Made by a program: the position numbers and the translations under genes
Shown: positions 53,163 to 64,000 of the stretch, piece after piece
Layout of the letters: the number at the start of each line of letters is the position of its first letter
How positions within the stretch are numbered: the stretch's first letter is position 1
NCBI RefSeq assembly: GCF_019925205.1
Contig: NC_083567.1
Coordinates: 3,224,001 to 3,288,000 of the forward strand
DNA: 64,000 nt
Reading direction: 5' to 3'
DNA from: Metopolophium dirhodum
Taxonomy: Eukaryota > Arthropoda > Insecta > Hemiptera > Aphididae
The notes under the pieces: model-generated
The model's database searches: none
The model's input: only the letters and a program-made list of their open reading frames with translations
What the model was told of the DNA's origin: nothing

Positions 53163-53497
53163 ACCTAAAAGCCTGACAAGATTACGCATACTTAAAATAA
53201 TCAGATTTCAATTTTGTAAAAATATTTGAGTTGATCGACCCTTTTTTTAGGTTATTGTGGATATCGATTTTTGATATTTCTTTAAAAATTGTTCTTGAAT
53301 AGATAAGTTTTAGTTTAGTTTTTAATTTTTTTTTTTAATTTTTAGATTTACTTCAGTGTCTTTTTTAAGAAAGTTAAACAGTTATACAAAAACCGACTTT
53401 CGCAATATCCTGGGAAAAAGGTCGATCACCTCAAATGATTTTACAGAATTGAAACCCGATAATTGTGAGTTGACGTATTTTTGTCAGGCTTTTAGGT
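53163..53497. mobile_element. Long-TIR MITE (about 89-bp arms)
   Basis: 53163-53251 and 53409-53497 are imperfect inverted repeats. The outer 16 bp, ACCTAAAAGCCTGACA and TGTCAGGCTTTTAGGT, match exactly. Inner matching pieces include TTGATCGACC against GGTCGATCACC and TTTCAATTTTGTAAAA against TTTTACAGAATTGAAA. The 157-bp centre shows no coding. The target duplication is unclear, so the superfamily is open. It lies just downstream of the ankyrin gene. Confidence 0.8.
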
Positions 53498-53981
53498 AGG
53501 TGTTAGGTCTAGATTGATTAAAATTATAGTTTCTCGTCGGAACAAAATATAATATTATTTCATCAAATGCGCAATGACTAGTGCATGCGCGTGCGCACCG
53601 CTAAGTTGTTTCCCGGAAATGATGATGAATATTCCATCGTTGTTGAATATGCGGGTGGTGGCGGCGCGCTGGACATTCACACAATAATTTATTAATGTTT
53701 GTTTACTGCTCACACAACGCGACATCGACTGATATTGCCTATCCGTTTACTCCTTAGAAACAGAGCGCTTCCAGCCCCCTTGACAAAGCAAGTATACCCC
53801 TATCCACTCGTCCAGTACGTTTTTGCGTACAACTGTCGATGATAAATTCTTTAAATGTACCCGAACCATTTTTAAAGTCTTTTCGATACAGGATCAACTA
53901 TACAATTATTATTCTCCGACGTATATTTAACCTCGATTACCTATACCGATATGTTTTAACTCGATTTAAACCATATGGACC

Positions 53982-55181
53982 CAGTGACGTATCTACGGGG
54001 TGGGGGTTGGGGTTGTCTGACCGAAAATCAAGTGGCCCGAAAGTCTAGTGATCGAAAAATATGATATCGAAAATGCAAATGATCGAAATGTTATGTAATC
54101 GAAATATGTTATGGTCAAAATATATATATTTGTGTAAATTATTTAAAAAAAAACATAAATTATAATATAAAATTAACTAAAGTAGGTATTATAAGGTAAA
54201 AAAAAGTTTTAATAAAATATTAAAATAATTGGTAGGTATATATACTAGTATAACTTATAAGTATTAGTTTAGCATAAATAATATAATACAGTGAGTAATT
54301 AAAATTTAAAATGTTGTGCTAGTCCTCTTAAATACTCTAGTAAATCATAACCTGGATCAGCTAAGAATCTTTGTTGCACTTCTTTTAAACGTATATTGTG
54401 GGATTGGACTTGAATTTTCATATTTTTATTACTGCGCCCATAAAGTAGCATCTCAATTACTGCTTCAGTTTCGTTCTGAGTAGATTGTAAGGTTTTGATT
54501 AATTTATGTAGTCCTACGGTATACAACAATACAATTAATAATTTAAATAATGATAAATAATAATATCCATTTCAGACAAACCCGGATGTGGCGATATTAA
54601 TCTATTTAATTTTCTATGCCAGGATTCTGCCGTATTTGTCGTCCTGGGCAATCCCGATGATAACCTTTCAGCTACAGACCATAGTTCTGAAGGGAAAAGT
54701 GGAGGCGTGTAAACTGGTTCTCTTCTTGGTCTTCCTCTTGTTTTCATAACTTGTCTACCAATTATATATGAATGTTCAAAGTACTTTAATAGACTACGAT
54801 ATATCCACATACGGGCTAGGTACATCTATAGAAATATTAGAAAAAGTATTCGAAAAGCTAATCATTATCTTTACTTCGATCAAAAAACCCATTCGACCAC
54901 AAAATATTTCGACTATATTAATAAAGTATTCGACCATCTGTTTTTCGACCGCATGATGATTCGATCACATGACATTTCGATCCCTTTTTTTGGATAACTA
55001 AACCTTCGACCAAACGACTCGCACCGACGGGGTGATATGGGGGTCAAATCTCCCCCCCCCCCGGATACCAAATCTTGTACACTATATATCACTAATAACA
55101 CTAATGACACGTGCATACTGGATGTCCATTAAAAATTTGATATTGCCCACCCTCGCAAAAATCCTACTAGATACGTCACTG
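53982..55181 (-). mobile_element. Deleted MULE-like DNA transposon with subterminal TTCGA arrays
   Basis: A 1,200-bp element with inverted ends CAGTGACGTATCTA (53982-53995) and TAGATACGTCACTG (55168-55181). Flanks TATGGACC and CGTAGACC match at only 5 of 8 positions. The left subterminal region has repeated CGAAA motifs (54030-54105). The right has repeated TTCGA motifs in the opposite orientation (54891-55011), spaced mostly 15-21 bp. Between them is a minus-strand transposase C-terminal fragment, listed separately. The CAGTG ends recall hAT, but the protein resembles MULE transposases, so the class is not settled from the ends alone. Confidence 0.75.
54299..54825 (-). pseudogene. Truncated MULE-type transposase, C-terminal part with one intron
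   Basis: Read on the minus strand from 54825: SLLKYFEHSYIIGR, RREPVYTPPLFPSELWS, then the conserved PRTTNTAESWHRKLNRLI and SPHPG. A stop soon follows if read straight. Removing a 68-bp GT-AG intron (54514-54581, donor GTTTGT, acceptor CCGTAG) joins HPG to LHKLIKTLQSTQNETEAV in frame and runs to a stop at 54299 (ending YLRGLAQHFKF). TNxxESWHRxLN with HPxLxKxI is typical of the C-terminal part of FLYWCH-associated MULE transposases (family knowledge). The catalytic DDE region is missing, so it cannot catalyse transposition. The intact frame across the inferred intron is notable for a relic. Confidence 0.65.
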
Positions 55182-55189
55182 CGTAGACC

Positions 55190-58100
55190 TATAGTAAATT
55201 GACTGTTGTTTAGTTAATAGGTCGGCTATGATTTAAATTTTAAACTACCTGTAATAACAGATTATCGTGGTCGGTGTCATATACTGCTATGAATTACGAA
55301 GGCACTGCAAATGTATAAGTGGCCGTATATAGCACTATAGCAACCGATGATTTTTTTGAAATCTGGCATCACCTATAATATGTCATCTATAATAGTGCAA
55401 AACAGTGTGGGAAATTGCCGAATTCAGTACTTACGGGTATCTATACCTATAAACGAACCTATATTGGAAACATTAAACGACTCGTATATGATGACATCGG
55501 CACAACGTTTTTAAATATCTGCAGGAAGAGTGGTCTTGTCTTCGTTAAATATAACGATAATAATTGCGGGTCTCGGACCTATCTCAGGGGATTAATAATT
55601 AATGTGTGCCAAATCCACGTGCCTATCAAAATCTAGAGTAAGGTATAGTCTAGGTATCTATAGGTACTATAAGAATCCCGTAATACGTAGATATATAGGT
55701 ACTGCAACAGCTGCAGTTCTGGCATAAGACCCGTAGGCGACTATCATTCCGTTACACAGAATATTATGGTGATCTCGTGACGTTTTGTCGCGGATGTTTT
55801 CAATTATTTTTTTTTTTTTATTAAAAATATTATCTAATATACTAAAATAATATTATACCTTGCATATTGCATTTGATAATAGGCGGGGGGCATCCCTATT
55901 CCCTAGTAGCATTTTGTTATGATAATATTATTTTAATATTATTACAATAATGTTATAACGATATTTTTAAACAAAAAAAATGCTACCTGAGTTACATATT
56001 ATGTGGCGTAGAAACCGTAAATCCAATATTACATACTACACATAACATGTAATACCTTAGTGCCTACTGCCTTGCCTATTTTATATTTCAGGCGCTGATC
56101 AAGAGAAACAATTAAATTGCCAAGCGCATCATGATTTTTCGCTGAATATGTTAATGCATTTAAATCGAAATTCAAACGTGGACGTTCTGTGTTACTAAAC
56201 TTATTATACCTACCCACCTACCAACTAATGATGATAATCGTGGTTTTATATAAAATCTAAAATAGGTGCTGATTTTAGTCTAGTACAGTGGTAGGTGCCT
56301 CACTTATTAAAAATTAATATTAACTACCACATGATAAATAATGTAAAATAATATAATTTAACATAAAAAAACATAGTGGTGGAGGAGGGAGCCAACCGAC
56401 ACACTGAATCTATGCCTGCTATATTTCCCATGACTCTTAAAGAAAAGACCAAGAATTTTTTTTGTATTCCTACCATTATTAGTTGTTAGGTACATAAAGC
56501 TTTTGTTGAAGAAAAAAATTTTAAATGTAATTTCCAGTTAAAAATGTTGTTTTATAGTTTTTCGAAAAGTTCACATTGTTGTGAATTATTAAAAATAACA
56601 TTGACCTTTTTATTCAGATTATAGGTAGGTACTATGTAAAATGTATGATAATTAGTGAGTATACAGCTTACGACTTAAGTCGGTAAGTGCGTTACCATTA
56701 GCTGGCCAATACTTGTTAGCACCTATAAAAGCCTGATTTCAGCTTTAGCCAATCTACAACTGCATCATTTATTTTTTTTAGGTATGATTAATATCCACAG
56801 CATGGATATCAAAGCCATTAAGTTCAGGTTAATGTAAAACTACCTATCTGCCTAGTCTAAATACATAATAAATAGTTAGTACTGCTTCGGTATAAATTTT
56901 CAAATCACATTTTAATCGACTATGTGGGTTGACTATATATTATTTTAATTCTTCACTAAGAAGAGGTAGTTATAGTTGGATAGGTTGGTTTTTAAAAATG
57001 TTAATATTTTAATTGTATTATTTTCTTGATGGTAATAACTGTATAATTTAGAACCGTTTGTTATCTGAAAACTATGGTTTATTGCCAATTGGTTTTTTAT
57101 GTTGCTAATTATGTAAGGCTATTACTTCTAATTTATTTAGATTGTACCTACCTAGTTTAAAATATTTAACAATTGTGTCACTGAGTCAATAGATAGGTAT
57201 AATAATATTAAACATTTCTAATTTAATGTTAAAAATAATATTTAAAAATTAAAATACACTTATACTCATTTATGCCTGTCACTTGTTCATTATCCGATTA
57301 TTCAAGGATATAATATCATATATCAGTATTATTAATTATTAATTATTATGAATTACGATAAGCCGGATTATGTAGGTGTAGTGACCAGGTACCTACTACC
57401 TACCCAATATTATAATATTATGCATTGTCTTTATTCATGATTTTTGCTGTAACATACCGACTGTATTATCCATTATTAATGCATATTCAAAATTAACTAG
57501 AATTTAAGTATAATTTTATGATCTTTATTTTATTTTACAAATTTCTTTATTAAGAAACAATTTTGATAATTATTATTAAATTTGCAATGATATTAAATTA
57601 TATAATTGAAAAAATATTTACTTTGCATTAGGTACATATTTTATACTTTTGTATTTATTGATTTTGCCCATTTGAAATAAAATATAATATTCGTGTTATT
57701 TATCTACAACCAATAGGATACAAATATATAAATATCTTGATACAGAAAACATAGCGTTGGCCGCTGGCCAATAATATCCTTTATTAATTATTTTTCTGAA
57801 TTGTAGGTTATATGTATTATGCATACCCATACCCCAATTATTTCTCATACGTTCTTTTTAAACTCCATATTAACACGTTAAAATTAGCTTGGAACTCAAT
57901 GAAATTAAAATTTCATCCAAAAATGTAGGATATTTTTTAATATTATAAAAATATTTATGTAACGTTGATCAAAAATATATGAGAGAAAACTATGTAGATA
58001 GGTACCTATTTATTTGTTTACATAATTGTTGTTGAAAAATTGTATTAAACGATTGATGTCGAAGAATAAATATTAATATTCTCAATTATTAAGGTGCTCT

Positions 58101-58983
58101 TTCAGATATTGTTTATTAATTATTTTAAATTTAATATGTATATCATTAACTAATGCTAAATATTTTTTCATTGCTGTTATAATATTATACTAAATACTAA
58201 TTACACAAACAAGTCAATAAACCATATCATATAAATGTTTTTTTTTACCATTATTCTAAGTACCTATATTATATGTTATGAAGTTTATAAACTACATATC
58301 TAATGGTCTGGTTACAACAACAAAAAACTACTATAGCATTACAATATTGATAATGGCACCGCATTGTAAAGTTAATTGATAATTACTATGATCTATATTT
58401 TAACAACATATACAAACTATTTCCCAACTCCTAGAATTAAATTACCTGTATGAAGTAGGTAATGAATATAAATATATCTATCATTTTTACAGAACAAAAT
58501 ATTTGATTCTACAAAAACAGGTAGAAATATTATTCTGTAAGTACAGTCATGGCTTGAAGCCAATTGGCATAAATCAATTACACTAAGCTACATGGTAAAT
58601 TAAAATTATTTAATTTTAAACAAATCATAAAGTTTGGAATTATAAGTTAAATACATATTAAAAACAAACTAAACATTATTATTATTATATAGGAACTTCG
58701 AGATACTGAAAACTCGAAAACATTACATTTATGGTTCTAAAAAAATATATAAAATATATAAACTTAGTGTTGAATTTGGTTTACCTATACAATTTATAAA
58801 TTCATACTTAATGAGTGTTATTAATAGAATGTTATTCTAGTGTCTTATCGGACAATATTATAGTATAATAAATTATTGAATGATAATGAACATTTATAAA
58901 ATTAAAATACGTACTATAAATCTGACAAAGGCTTAATAAAATATATTGTTAAGTTAACATAAAAAAATTACACTATTGTATTT
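55190..58983. other. AT-rich intergenic spacer between the ankyrin and DNAJC22 genes
   Basis: No gene recognised. A 62-codon minus-strand frame at 56029-56217 is somewhat protein-like (LNFDLNALTYSAKNHDALGN) and is followed by a donor-like AAGGTATTA, but I cannot place it. CGGGTCTCGGACC at about 55566 also occurs at about 3014, possibly a shared repeat fragment. Confidence 0.4.
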
Positions 58984-58989
58984 TTTATT
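58984..58989 (-). promoter_or_regulatory. Candidate poly(A) signal for the DNAJC22 gene
   Basis: TTTATT on the plus strand (AATAAA on the minus strand) lies about 170 bp after the DNAJC22 stop codon. Other AT-rich candidates are possible nearby. Confidence 0.4.
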
Positions 58990-59157
58990 TTAAAATTATC
59001 CATCACATAAGAATTTAATGCCTTGACCAATAGCATTTATAAAAAAATACTATTCTTAAATGATGTCGAAGTTAACATCAATTTGGTTTTATCACAGTAA
59101 ATGTATAAATAATTATGATTTTATGATAGGTATATAACAAAATAATAATGTTGCGAC

Positions 59158-61597
59158 TTAAAGCTCTTCATTAAATTGTTTATTTCTTCTTCGCCTTTTA
59201 GCTCTACTATTTGATAGCAGTTCACATGCTTGCTGTACTTCGAAGAATCGATTTTGCACATCTTTCCTAGTTACGTCATCTTTAGCTTTATCTGGATGGT
59301 ATTTAACTGCTAATGTTCGACATTGATTTTTTATTTCATTTTGAGTAGCTCCTGATCTTAATTCCAGCACCTTAAACATAAAATAATAGGTATGGTTGAT
59401 TATAACTTGTATGTAAATATATGGACATCATTTTAACTCCAAATATAATGTTCATCAATAGTACACAGATTTTTATGCACTAAAAAGTATCATAATATGC
59501 AGTAAATATAATGAAAATATGCAAACATTTGTATTGGTTGAAAGTAAATTTAGCAACTTAATTGAAGGGTACTTAATGCAAAACAAAAACTTTTCTACTT
59601 AAATTGCTCTGCAAGATTACGAACCAGAAAGTTAACTTCCTATCAAAAATTATAAAATTGATATAAGTTAACAAAAAAAATAAGTTTTTAGTCAACAAGT
59701 GGTATTATTAAAATTGTCTATTTGACAATGTATTATAATATTGTAATTTTATTAGATTTTGAAAACAGTAACAATTTAATTTCACTTCAATATTTAATAA
59801 GTATCAAAATATGCATTAATATGCAAAGTTATGACTTGTAATGATAACTGACAAAAATCCAAAAATATAAAAAGAAAACAATTAATATACCTACAATTGC
59901 AAAAATCTGCACACAATTCATAAATAATAATGTTGTCTAAGTGTATAGAAATTCTAAATATTTTTAAAAATTCATTCAATGTTAGTTTACACAAATTTAG
60001 CTTTAATCTATTTTATCATATTTTACATAACAAATACATACATGTTTAATTTATTATTTAATTTAGTTTTATTAAATTGTGTAATTTTACCTTAAAAGCA
60101 TTTTGTTCACCCGAAGGATCAGATAATGAAACTATTTGTCGCCAAGTCTCCATCCACCCATGTTCTTGGGCAAATTGCCATACATCAATAAATGATTGTT
60201 TTACGTCTAACCACCAGGGTGAACTGAAAAAATGACCTAGTGCCTCGTGGAATGGTACTTCGTCTCCATCTTCATCAGTCACTTTGGCGTTGAAATACAA
60301 ATAACTACTCCATAAAGCCATGTATAATAAACAGCACATACTGATCACAGCGATTCGCCTGCAAATTTAATTAGATAAATCAGTAAATATTGAACAGATA
60401 GGGCATCAACAAAAGTTTTCAAAACAAATGAGTTATTTTGAAAAAATATTAAAAATTTGAGTATGATTCATACATTTTTTCAATTCCTTTTTTATCATAA
60501 CTTCTTACAATATTAAAGTTTTATTTTTCATAATAGCTTACTTTAAGGTGCTTGGGGTCTTTTGGTTTTTTGGTCTCCAACGTTTTTCCAAATGATCAAA
60601 TGACCATGCTGCAGATAATATCATTATGGCAAATGATGTAGATTCATCAATATCATAGCCCCATTTATCAAAAATAAATGATTTCAACGGATTACCAACC
60701 ATGGGTATTAAGTACGCGCATATTAAAGGCCATTTAATAGATCCTGTTTCATGACCAATATTTCCCACGGCCCATACACCTAAAAATTAATCAACAACAA
60801 TATATAAGTACTTGGTAAATATTAAATTAATTTTACATAATAATTTAAGAACTCATAAGTGGAATGTTATAGAAAATTCTACTTAATTTTTAAGTGTATA
60901 ATAAATCTACATTTACAAGTCATAACATGGCAGTATGGCACGACAAATGACTGTAACGAAATTATACGAGTTTAATCATATTTTTTGTTTTTATAGTAAT
61001 TAATGGAGCCAAAGCCAACACTATCTACGTTATTGAATTTCTTACTAATTATTAATTAATAATCACATATTTTGTCTAATTATACATCAACAATACATAG
61101 ATATATAGCAAAGATTTTTTTCAATTTTTTTTAATTCACAAATGAATAATCAGAAGACATAAATATTATTAAAATAAATTTTAGAAAGCAATACGACAAA
61201 ATGTATAACGTGAGCACTACAATAATAATAATTTACTAACTTGGCGGTATGGTCACAGACTATATTTCATAAAGTTATATAGTATGGTTTTAAATGTACA
61301 TATTATATATGTATTCTTAATTAAATTTTATAATACTGATGCCTGACATACATAAAATGAAATATAATGCTATAGAAAATATTATTTTAGTGTGGTCTCC
61401 ATAGCGGCATAGCGCAAAATACTTAGAATATAAATGACGAATTACTTACCTAAAGCAGCAGCTAGAGGAGTAAATATTTGTAACCATTGCCAACTAAGAC
61501 CTGCAACATTGTCTTCGGGTATTGCTAGAGATACAACAGTACTGAAAAGATACGCCACTACTACCATTCCAGTGAATCGAACCGTAGAAAACGGTGG
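59158..61597 (-). CDS. DNAJC22: DNAJC22/wurst-type membrane J-domain protein, 5'-partial, last four exons
   Basis: Minus-strand exons 61450-61597, 60542-60779, 60091-60358 and 59158-59370 join in phase at GT-AG sites and encode 288 residues to the stop. The order is hydrophobic segments (MVVVAYLFSTVVSLAI, IKWPLICAYLIPMVG, AVISMCCLLYMALWSSYLYF), a long loop (SSPWWLDVKQSFIDVWQFAQ), then a C-terminal J domain (about 218-278) with the essential HPD in VKYHPDKAKDD and a basic end RAKRRRRNKQ. A J domain at the C-terminus after several membrane spans is the DNAJC22/wurst architecture; in Drosophila, wurst acts with Hsc70 and clathrin in endocytosis (family knowledge). The human protein is about 340 residues, so roughly 50-90 N-terminal residues, including the TM2-like segment, are missing. 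They were not found in 61598-64000 and probably lie to the right. Methionines inside these exons are not starts. Confidence 0.9.
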
Positions 61598-62322
61598 CTG
61601 AAATATAGTAAAACACGTCAGACGTTATAGTTTAAAGTTTAAATAATAAATATTATACTATTTTATAGATTGTAAGATTAGTTAAGACATGCTTTTAAGT
61701 TAATTTTTAGTTCATTCTTAATAATTATCATACACATTATTTTCATTTTCTATTGAATAAAATATATTTTACTTAAATTATAACATTTATACAATTATAC
61801 ATATTTTATACTTTTATATTGAAATATTTTTATTTTTTCTAACTTTGAAAATAATTTGTAGGTACACTATATAGGTATAGAAGTATATTAATATTATAAT
61901 AAAATGCCTAATCACAGATATATACAACTACATAATACATAAAATATGTTTATATATTTGGGTGCTGTCATTGTTATACATTGGTTAATTAGTTCTAATT
62001 TCTGTAGGTTGTAGGTGTTGTCTCATTGCTGTGATGATCGATCATTATTTTACCGTTCAAAATCCATCAAATCAATCATTTGACCCAAAATACAAATTAA
62101 AACGACATCGTTACTGTAATACTGTATGTTTGAGAAATATATATTTTCAAAAACATTATCCAACGGTTTTTCTAAAGCCGTGAAGCCGTCGGTGAATAAT
62201 ATTTCTGTTTCGGGGAATAAGACAAAATAATATGAATGGTGAAAAAATACACGGAAAATCATGATAATAATAATTTTGATTGTTCGAAAAGAAAAATGGA
62301 ATGAAAAAAAAAAAAAATTGGT
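61598..62322. other. Upstream intron of the DNAJC22 gene (inferred)
   Basis: AT-rich, with no further DNAJC22 exon recognised. The 70-codon minus-strand frame at 62050-62262 has no J-protein or TM2 resemblance and no suitable splice context. An A-run of 13 lies just before 62319. Confidence 0.45.
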
Positions 62323-62635
62323 ACCTCACCTCCGTTGATAAGCCCCATTATGTCAAGGGCCACTTGCGCGACCCTCCCTTTACATACTGTATATCTGGGA
62401 CCAGTCGAAATCGCCCACAGCCGGCCCTACGGATCGCGGACACGTCGAGACGTGCGCCGTTCACATCCGTCATGTGTTCGGGCCAGCGGGGCGGAATCGA
62501 ACGGCCGTTAAGCCGGTTGCACTCTCTGCCGGAGAGGTCCGGGGACTTTCCTCAGGTCGATGTGTGGACAATCGGTAACCGCTCGGTTACCGCGCCAAGA
62601 GTGTAGACCCGATGGTAAGGTAACGGAGGTGAGGT
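62323..62635 (-). mobile_element. GC-rich tRNA-related SINE-like element with inverted ends
   Basis: The block is bounded by a perfect 14-bp inverted repeat, ACCTCACCTCCGTT (62323-62336) and AACGGAGGTGAGGT (62622-62635). On the minus strand it has an A-box-like TAACCGAGCGG (62579-62589) and a B-box-like CGTTCGATTCC (62493-62503), the spacing too long for a tRNA. It shares GACTTTCCTCAG with the SINE-like insert at 863-1035. No target duplication is clear. The 108-codon plus-strand frame across it reflects GC content. The inverted ends are unusual for a SINE, so the class is uncertain. Confidence 0.55.
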
Positions 62636-62801
62636 GAAGAGTATGCGTCTGAACGTTCTTTATATACTATGCAGTTGCGAACGGTCCTTCACAAGGGAGA
62701 GCGTTTCGGGGTCAAAAACCGCCATCTAGCGGTCGGGTTGAACGTCACTAGTTTATTGAACGTGCGCGGGACGTCGCTAACGTATTCGTATACCTACGCT
62801 T

Positions 62802-62841
<40 letters not shown>

Positions 62842-64000
62842 GTAAGTGATACTATATCCTCGTGATACCGTTGATCTTGTTAATATTATGCAAAATAAGC
62901 AGTAAATGCCAGTAATATTACCGAAACTGGTTGAACGAAAAAACCGTTACAATACTGTAGAGTTTTAATCACTGAACTATATACCAGGGTATTATAGAGT
63001 TGTGGTTTTAATATACGTGTAACCATTGAACCATGTACATTTTGTTGAACAAAATTAATTTTATGTTCGATAAGGGTGTGTGTTCCACAATCGCCGTAGT
63101 GTCATGTGTATTCCGAAATAATATTATAATTTTTAACATTTTACAAATAAAAATAATTAATATTGTAATTTATATTATTAAGAATTAGGATTATCAGCGA
63201 ACGGTCTAACCGGAATGTAACAACACGTCAACACGGACAAAGCTCAAAAGTACCTAACTTTCAATCGTTGAAGATTATAATAAATTCAACTTCGCGGTCG
63301 CATATGGCATAGTGTGGGTAGATACTACGATTACATTTTTGCAACCTCACTTCGGTAAGCCAATCAGAAAAAAATAATATTTTAGTAGTACACGACACGA
63401 CGAGTTGTGAACCCTCTTTAATAGTAAGTAATGTAATATACCATTTCTAAGAAATACAGGTGATTAACCTTCATATTGTGTTTGTGTAGTATTCTCAAGG
63501 TTAAATTCCTAACATGTCCAAGTGCCGAACTCGCCTCACAGAAGGGGCCGCGGGCCGGTTAACAAATATCATTTTTCGAACATGATTTTTGATGCGGGTA
63601 GCGAAAAGAATGTTATATAATTTATATTTAATATTTATGTACTATAGTGGTTGGTGAGCTATACATACAGATTTGTACTCAAGACTCAAGTCTTTTATCC
63701 AACAAAACCTAATTAATGGTTTTTTAAGTATTGTTGTGACTTGTTACCCTCGATCTAGCCATTTTCTGTTGTTTTGAAAGCAGTAAAAAAAGGCTCATAC
63801 AGCAGGGTAAGTTTATTATATTTCAGAATGCTCGTATAACTATGACACATATTACTATGGTAGACATATAATATAAATAAGTAATACATTCTATTTTTAC
63901 AAAACCCAAATGAAAAACCTATAACTATAATATGTTAAAAGTATTAATCATTTTGAACACTTATGTGTTGACATCATGTCATCGAATGATTAATATAGGT
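62636..64000. other. Right edge: AT-rich sequence with an (ATT)n microsatellite
   Basis: The (ATT)n run spans about 62808-62841. No exon of DNAJC22 or any other gene was recognised. Probably intron or 5' flank of DNAJC22. Confidence 0.45.

Noticed and set aside
53830..54048. 69-codon plus-strand frame
   Set aside because: It crosses the left end of the MULE-like element and matches nothing.
62050..62262. Possible first exon of DNAJC22
   Set aside because: The peptide lacks the TM2-type GxHxxYLGR pattern expected at the N-terminus, and no donor fits the acceptor at 61598.
62280..62606. 108-codon plus-strand frame
   Set aside because: It covers the GC-rich SINE-like element with inverted ends and has no recognisable domain.

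Overview
The window looks like nuclear DNA from an aphid (Hemiptera). It is very AT-rich and has spliced genes with small exons, many short TIR elements and SINEs, and frequent TAGGTA/TACCTA motifs. The aphid assignment is inference from composition and repeat style; the eukaryotic gene structure is read directly. I see no rRNA gene, functional tRNA gene or CRISPR array.

Three protein genes are supported by splice-consistent exons. (1) 1140-8073 (+): the U2 snRNP-associated SURP protein (U2SURP/SR140), 18 exons visible, 5' end missing. (2) 26062-52765 (+): a complete 8-exon, 495-residue ankyrin-repeat protein of the ANKRD33/ANKRD33B type, spread over 26.7 kb with introns of 5-8.5 kb and an unusually GC-rich last exon. 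(3) 59158-61597 (-): the last four exons of a DNAJC22/wurst-type membrane J-domain protein, whose 5' exons lie beyond the right edge or were not found. The genes are not obviously related in function. U2SURP acts in splicing, DNAJC22/wurst is linked to clathrin-mediated endocytosis, and the ANKRD33-like protein has no assigned role here.

Layout: 1-8.2 kb U2SURP with two small hAT-like MITEs in introns and a SINE-like insert upstream; 8.2-9.4 kb a 5'-truncated LINE with a perfect 12-bp target duplication just past the U2SURP poly(A) signal; 9.4-25.3 kb intergenic, with a fold-back MITE, a tRNA-derived SINE, an orphan CpG-rich block (14.5-14.9 kb) and several copies of one interspersed family that I call the GATTCTGAGCG family; 25.3-52.85 kb the ankyrin gene, its introns holding more copies of that family, two LINE remnants, a hAT-like MITE and a small hairpin MITE; 53.1-55.2 kb a long-TIR MITE and a deleted MULE-like transposon keeping a spliced transposase C-terminus; 55.2-59 kb featureless; 59-61.6 kb DNAJC22; 62.3-62.6 kb a GC-rich SINE-like element.

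The most notable non-gene structure is the GATTCTGAGCG family. Its copies are bounded by inverted GATTCTGAGCG motifs, share a 150-bp linker ending CCCACCTTT, and occur in both orientations as full, internally deleted and tandemly repeated modular forms. The second is the MULE-like element at 53982-55181, whose two ends carry opposed arrays of a TTCGA motif spaced at roughly 15-21 bp.
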